Shown here in pieces: positions 6,374-9,009 of a stretch of 9,009 nt of DNA. The stretch's first letter is position 1; each line of letters opens with the position of its first letter. Both the position numbers and the translations under genes were made by a program. Origin of the DNA: an archaeon (lineage in GTDB: Archaea; Aenigmatarchaeota; Aenigmatarchaeia; GW2011-AR5; GCA-2688965); the NCBI GenBank assembly GCA_002688965.1, contig NZEE01000111.1:1-9009 (forward strand). Direction: 5' to 3'. Under the pieces are notes generated by a model. It ran no database searches. It worked only from the letters and a program-made list of their open reading frames with translations, and was not told the DNA's origin.

Positions 6374-8849
6374 ATACAAAAAATGATTCTAAACTTTCTT
6401 GCTTTTCGTGTTGCCATCCCACAACACTCAAAACAGTTTTAATAGGTTCAAGATATGCCTTTTCAAATTGCAAATCTCTGTCAATGTAAGAATCCAATTC
6501 AAATTCATCAGGCAATGCATTAACAAATGCGATCACTTTATCCTTCGCTGGATTCGGTTCTTTCAAATAGGTGAATTTTATCTTATCACCATTTCTAATA
6601 GTCATAAACTTATTCGACAATTCTTTCTCCTTCAATAATATATTATGTATCAAAGACCCCTTGACGTGAATAGGTGCGCCTTTACTATACCGTATCACAC
6701 TATCGTAATATTTATCCAACCCCTTCACAGAACGAGGAAACGAAATTTCTTCTGCTGGCAATAGCATAAATTCTTGTCTAAACTTATCAACAAATGCAAT
6801 CAGTTCAGTTTCTGTTCCATTCATTATCAATTTCATAGTTTCTAAAATCGTACCCCTACAAGATGACGGAGTAGAACTACGAACTGCTTCAATTCCCATG
6901 ATTTTCAACTTCGGTTCTTCATAACGAATACCCTCACTATCATGAACATTTAAAATATATCGTTTCTTGGCAGTCCAGATTCCTCTATCAGCAATAACTT
7001 CTCGTTTCATCACCATTCGTTGGTCAAACGAGTTCATATACTCTGCCAATTCCTGATAAGACTTGTCAATGAAAGGTTCTACCTTATCATCAGAAAATTG
7101 TGCAAGTGCATCAACAATTTTATCATCATCAGTCAATTTTCCCAAAAATTTATCGACAAGATCACCCATGTTCAAATATACCGAATCGGTATCACTAGCA
7201 ACTACATAATCCACATCATCAGTTTCTAATACCTGATTCATATACTCATTGAGTTTTCTCTCAATCCAACGTATTGCCAATTGTCCTGACATCGTAATTG
7301 CTTCTGCCTTACGAATATCAAAATATCGAAAATACTCATTTCCAATAGCACCATATGCACTATTTAGTGAAATTTTCCTTGCCATCTGTCTATTATTATA
7401 CTTGGATTTATTGACATCATCATTTGCCTTTTCTGCTTCCAAAAACAACTCTTTATATTTAACCCGATCATCATACAACTGTTGCATCAATTCGGGTAAA
7501 AATCCCTGCACATCATTTCTGAAATACCATCCATTCCCTGCCATTGACGCATCTTTGACATCAGGCAAATCAATTTTTCCCTTCACAAGTTCATCCATTT
7601 CACCAAACCATCTAGGCAAATCTTCTCTCAAAGTTTCTGGTGAAATATTATACTGCATAATAAGATGTGGATACAAACTATTCAAATCAAATGAAACAAC
7701 CCATTTAGCAGAAATTCCCTTCTCTGGTATCTCCTTAACATATGCCCCTGCTAATTTAGGTTTATCTACATTGGTTGGCTTTGCTGGTACAACAACATTT
7801 TTTCTTCGCAAATGATTATAAATCATCGCATCCCAATATCTTGTTTGACCAAAAACATCCTCATAATTTATACCAGCATCATATGCCATTACTATTGCCA
7901 AATCAATCAATTTCATCTTATCCTCAAGACGACTAACCAACTCAACATCCTTAATATTGTACTCGATAAATTTCTGATAATCCTTTTTGTAGAATGTATG
8001 CATACTATCATGCTCTGCATAAGACATTTTTTTCTCTTTCAATTCTACAAATGCAATATGATCTAATTTATAACTTTCCTGATTCTGATACGTAAATTTC
8101 TTATATAAATCAAGATAATCCAATTGTGCTAGACCCCCAATCACATACACAATTTCTTCTCGATTCATGACCCTAACTGTTCTCTCCCTAATATAATTCC
8201 AAACAGAAAGTCGTTTTGCCTCTTTATCACCCATAATAGACTTTATTCTGCGAACCAGATAAGGCATGTCATACATTTTGCTGTTCCAACCTGTCAATAC
8301 GTCTGGTTGCAATAATTCCCACGTATGCAAAAACCTCTCTAATAAATCAACTTCTGTTGGACAATGTAAATAACTGACATTCTCACGATCAATATCAACT
8401 GGTTCTCTACCAAGAACATAAAAATGTCCTGTAGAACTGTCTTGGATCGTAATAGCAATTATTTCTTCACGAACATCTGCAACTGATGGAAACCCCATTT
8501 CTGATGCAACTTCAATATCAATGACACATACCTTTATTTTGCTAGTATCAAAATCACATTGATCAAAATATTTTCCGATATATTGATTTGACCATTCAGC
8601 ATAACCATAAACTCGGAAATTTGACATTCCCTTATATTCATCTATAAATTCTCTGGTTTCCCGAATAGTTCCTGGCTGAAACGCTTCAACACAAATACCA
8701 TCTATAGTACTAAATTTGCTGGTTTTGTCTTTTGAGGGGATAAAAACGGTGGGTTTAAATTCATCTCTGTACTTTTTTCGTTCTCCGTTTTCAATGGAAC
8801 GAACACAGACTCTATTTCCAATCGTAAAAACATTTGTGTAATAGTTCAT
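6372..8849 (-). CDS. 43: Replicative DNA polymerase, T4 gp43 type (family B with 3'-5' exonuclease)
   Basis: An 825-residue complete polymerase, shorter than T4 gp43 (898). Exonuclease motifs: Exo I CVIDIEVA (D111, E113), Exo II TGWNSKMYDMPY (N189, D194) and Exo III YNIKDVE (Y297, D301). Polymerase motifs: A SFDLNSLYP (D388), B RKISLNSAYG (491-500) and C SDTDSVY (D553, D555). All expected catalytic acids are present, so proofreading and synthesis should both work. KKRYILNV (628-635) is the conserved post-palm block. The protein ends QESLESFFV; residues 817-824 fit the sliding-clamp peptide QxxLxxFF. No intein, intron or split is seen. The ATG at 8849 is directly preceded by a consensus promoter and has only AGG 1 base ahead, so no normal Shine-Dalgarno sequence is visible. 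The next gene's ribosome-binding site overlaps its TGA stop. Confidence 0.98.
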   Translation of the reverse strand: MNYYTNVFTIGNRVCVRSIENGERKKYRDEFKPTVFIPSKDKTSKFSTIDGICVEAFQPGTIRETREFIDEYKGMSNFRVYGYAEWSNQYIGKYFDQCDFDTSKIKVCVIDIEVASEMGFPSVADVREEIIAITIQDSSTGHFYVLGREPVDIDRENVSYLHCPTEVDLLERFLHTWELLQPDVLTGWNSKMYDMPYLVRRIKSIMGDKEAKRLSVWNYIRERTVRVMNREEIVYVIGGLAQLDYLDLYKKFTYQNQESYKLDHIAFVELKEKKMSYAEHDSMHTFYKKDYQKFIEYNIKDVELVSRLEDKMKLIDLAIVMAYDAGINYEDVFGQTRYWDAMIYNHLRRKNVVVPAKPTNVDKPKLAGAYVKEIPEKGISAKWVVSFDLNSLYPHLIMQYNISPETLREDLPRWFGEMDELVKGKIDLPDVKDASMAGNGWYFRNDVQGFLPELMQQLYDDRVKYKELFLEAEKANDDVNKSKYNNRQMARKISLNSAYGAIGNEYFRYFDIRKAEAITMSGQLAIRWIERKLNEYMNQVLETDDVDYVVASDTDSVYLNMGDLVDKFLGKLTDDDKIVDALAQFSDDKVEPFIDKSYQELAEYMNSFDQRMVMKREVIADRGIWTAKKRYILNVHDSEGIRYEEPKLKIMGIEAVRSSTPSSCRGTILETMKLIMNGTETELIAFVDKFRQEFMLLPAEEISFPRSVKGLDKYYDSVIRYSKGAPIHVKGSLIHNILLKEKELSNKFMTIRNGDKIKFTYLKEPNPAKDKVIAFVNALPDEFELDSYIDRDLQFEKAYLEPIKTVLSVVGWQHEKQESLESFFV

Positions 8850-8855
8850 ACCTAT

Positions 8856-8884
8856 ATTATACCATTTTTTTTCTAGTTTGTCAA
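8856..8884 (-). promoter_or_regulatory. Consensus sigma-70 promoter for the polymerase operon
   Basis: On the minus strand TTGACA (8884-8879) and TATAAT (8861-8856) are separated by exactly 17 bases, with TG one base before the -10 (an extended -10). Both hexamers are perfect. This fits a strong promoter read by host RNA polymerase early in infection and driving gp43 and the genes after it. The -35 overlaps the methyltransferase stop codon. The expected start site, about 7 bases after the -10, lies at or next to 8849, the A of the gp43 ATG. Confidence 0.85.
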
Positions 8885-8888
8885 ACTA
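8874..8888. repeat. 15-bp inverted repeat over the -35 box, operator-like
   Basis: TAGTTTG and CAAACTA flank a single central base and form a perfect 7-bp palindrome that covers the whole -35 hexamer and the end of the methyltransferase gene. A protein bound here would block the promoter. The one-base centre makes an RNA hairpin unlikely at full length, and no U-run follows on the minus strand, so a terminator is disfavoured. No regulator is identified. Confidence 0.5.
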
Positions 8889-9009
8889 AAAATTTCTCCA
8901 ATCCACGAACACCACAATAATGTTCAATTCGAGCCTTTGCAATCTCTACATATTCATCTGAAATTTCAATTCCAGTTACATCTTTCCACCCTGCCTTTAA
9001 TGCCCCTAT
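8881..9009 (-). CDS. DNA methyltransferase, C-terminal end (partial)
   Basis: Only the last 42 residues are in the window; the gene continues past the right edge. The frame is open from the edge to TGA at 8883-8881. The visible segment, GALKAGW followed by DVTGIEISDEY and VEIAKARIEHY, is typical of the C-terminal SAM-binding half of beta-class N6-adenine or N4-cytosine DNA methyltransferases, where A-(x)2-aGr-(x)-GiEid.eYv.iA..RI is common. In that class the catalytic DPPY-type motif is N-terminal and so outside the window, and the methylated base and target site cannot be told. Phage-borne enzymes of this kind usually protect phage DNA from host restriction or modify regulation. The last codons form part of the gp43 promoter -35. 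Confidence 0.85.
   Translation of the reverse strand: MGALKAGWKDVTGIEISDEYVEIAKARIEHYCGVRGLEKFLV

Noticed and set aside
6362..6379. TTG start at 6379 extending the IF2_N-like protein by six residues
   Set aside because: GAGGGG is placed 6 bases before the ATG at 6361, and the IF2_N similarity starts at that Met; the extension would contain the ribosome-binding site.
7249..7815. Plus-strand open frame of 188 codons
   Set aside because: It lies wholly antisense to the gp43 palm region, which has intact catalytic motifs. It has no recognisable domain and reflects the codon bias of the real gene.
7817..7824. TATAAATC-like late promoter core on the plus strand
   Set aside because: One base off consensus, inside gp43 coding sequence and with no plus-strand gene downstream.
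8854..8861. TATAATAT before gp43 as a T4-type late promoter
   Set aside because: It departs from TATAAATA, whereas the same bases form a perfect -10 with a perfect -35 at 17-base spacing, so a sigma-70 early promoter explains it better.
8863..8888. T-run next to the palindrome as a terminator
   Set aside because: On the minus strand no U-run follows the palindrome, and on the plus strand the T-run precedes the stem. The stem is short and AT-rich with a one-base centre.

Overview
The window is a piece of a T4-like (myovirus-type) phage genome, probably a marine, AT-rich representative. A family-B DNA polymerase (gp43 type), a UvsX recombinase and a gp41-type replicative helicase lie together on one strand with tight or overlapping junctions. 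The flanking DUF6267-type gene belongs to a family I associate with marine T4-like phages of cyanobacteria and SAR11-type alphaproteobacteria. The host cannot be fixed from this window. Every supported gene is on the minus strand, so transcription runs from high to low coordinates. All sizeable plus-strand open frames lie antisense to better genes.

Layout in transcription order: (1) 8881-9009, the C-terminal end of a DNA methyltransferase cut by the window edge. (2) A 31-base gap with a consensus sigma-70 promoter (TTGACA, 17 bases, TATAAT) whose -35 box overlaps the methyltransferase stop codon and sits in a 15-bp perfect inverted repeat. Its predicted start site falls on or within a base or two of the polymerase ATG. 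(3) 8849-2950, the replication and recombination module: gp43 polymerase with a C-terminal clamp-binding peptide, a 168-residue protein with an IF2_N-like N-terminus, an 87-residue four-cysteine protein, UvsX, a 78-residue C2HC protein and gp41 helicase. The two small cysteine proteins both begin with TTG. (4) A 44-base gap with a perfect T4-type late promoter core, TATAAATA, right after the gp41 stop. (5) 2905-1, a late cluster of three coupled genes: a 502-residue protein, a 417-residue DUF6267-type protein and a third gene running off the left edge.

The most interesting feature is this late cluster. All three proteins begin with a 10-residue peptide of the form M-x-x-F-x-x-F-[L/I]-x-E with Glu at exactly position 10. 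This aligns without gaps to the T4 internal-protein capsid-targeting sequence (MKTYQEFIAE), which the gp21 prohead protease removes after that Glu. With the late promoter, this suggests a set of proteins packaged in the phage head and possibly injected with the DNA. One resembles a covalent nucleotidyltransferase (KxDG motif plus a C-terminal EGxV...VKLV motif). Another carries a PD-(D/E)xK-like PKTD...SLKK signature and a Trp/Lys-rich amphipathic C-terminal helix. The packaging and enzymatic roles are inferences; the peptides, motifs and promoter are directly visible.

No gene-free stretch exceeds 44 bases. I saw no tRNA, CRISPR array, insertion sequence, attachment site or clear terminator.
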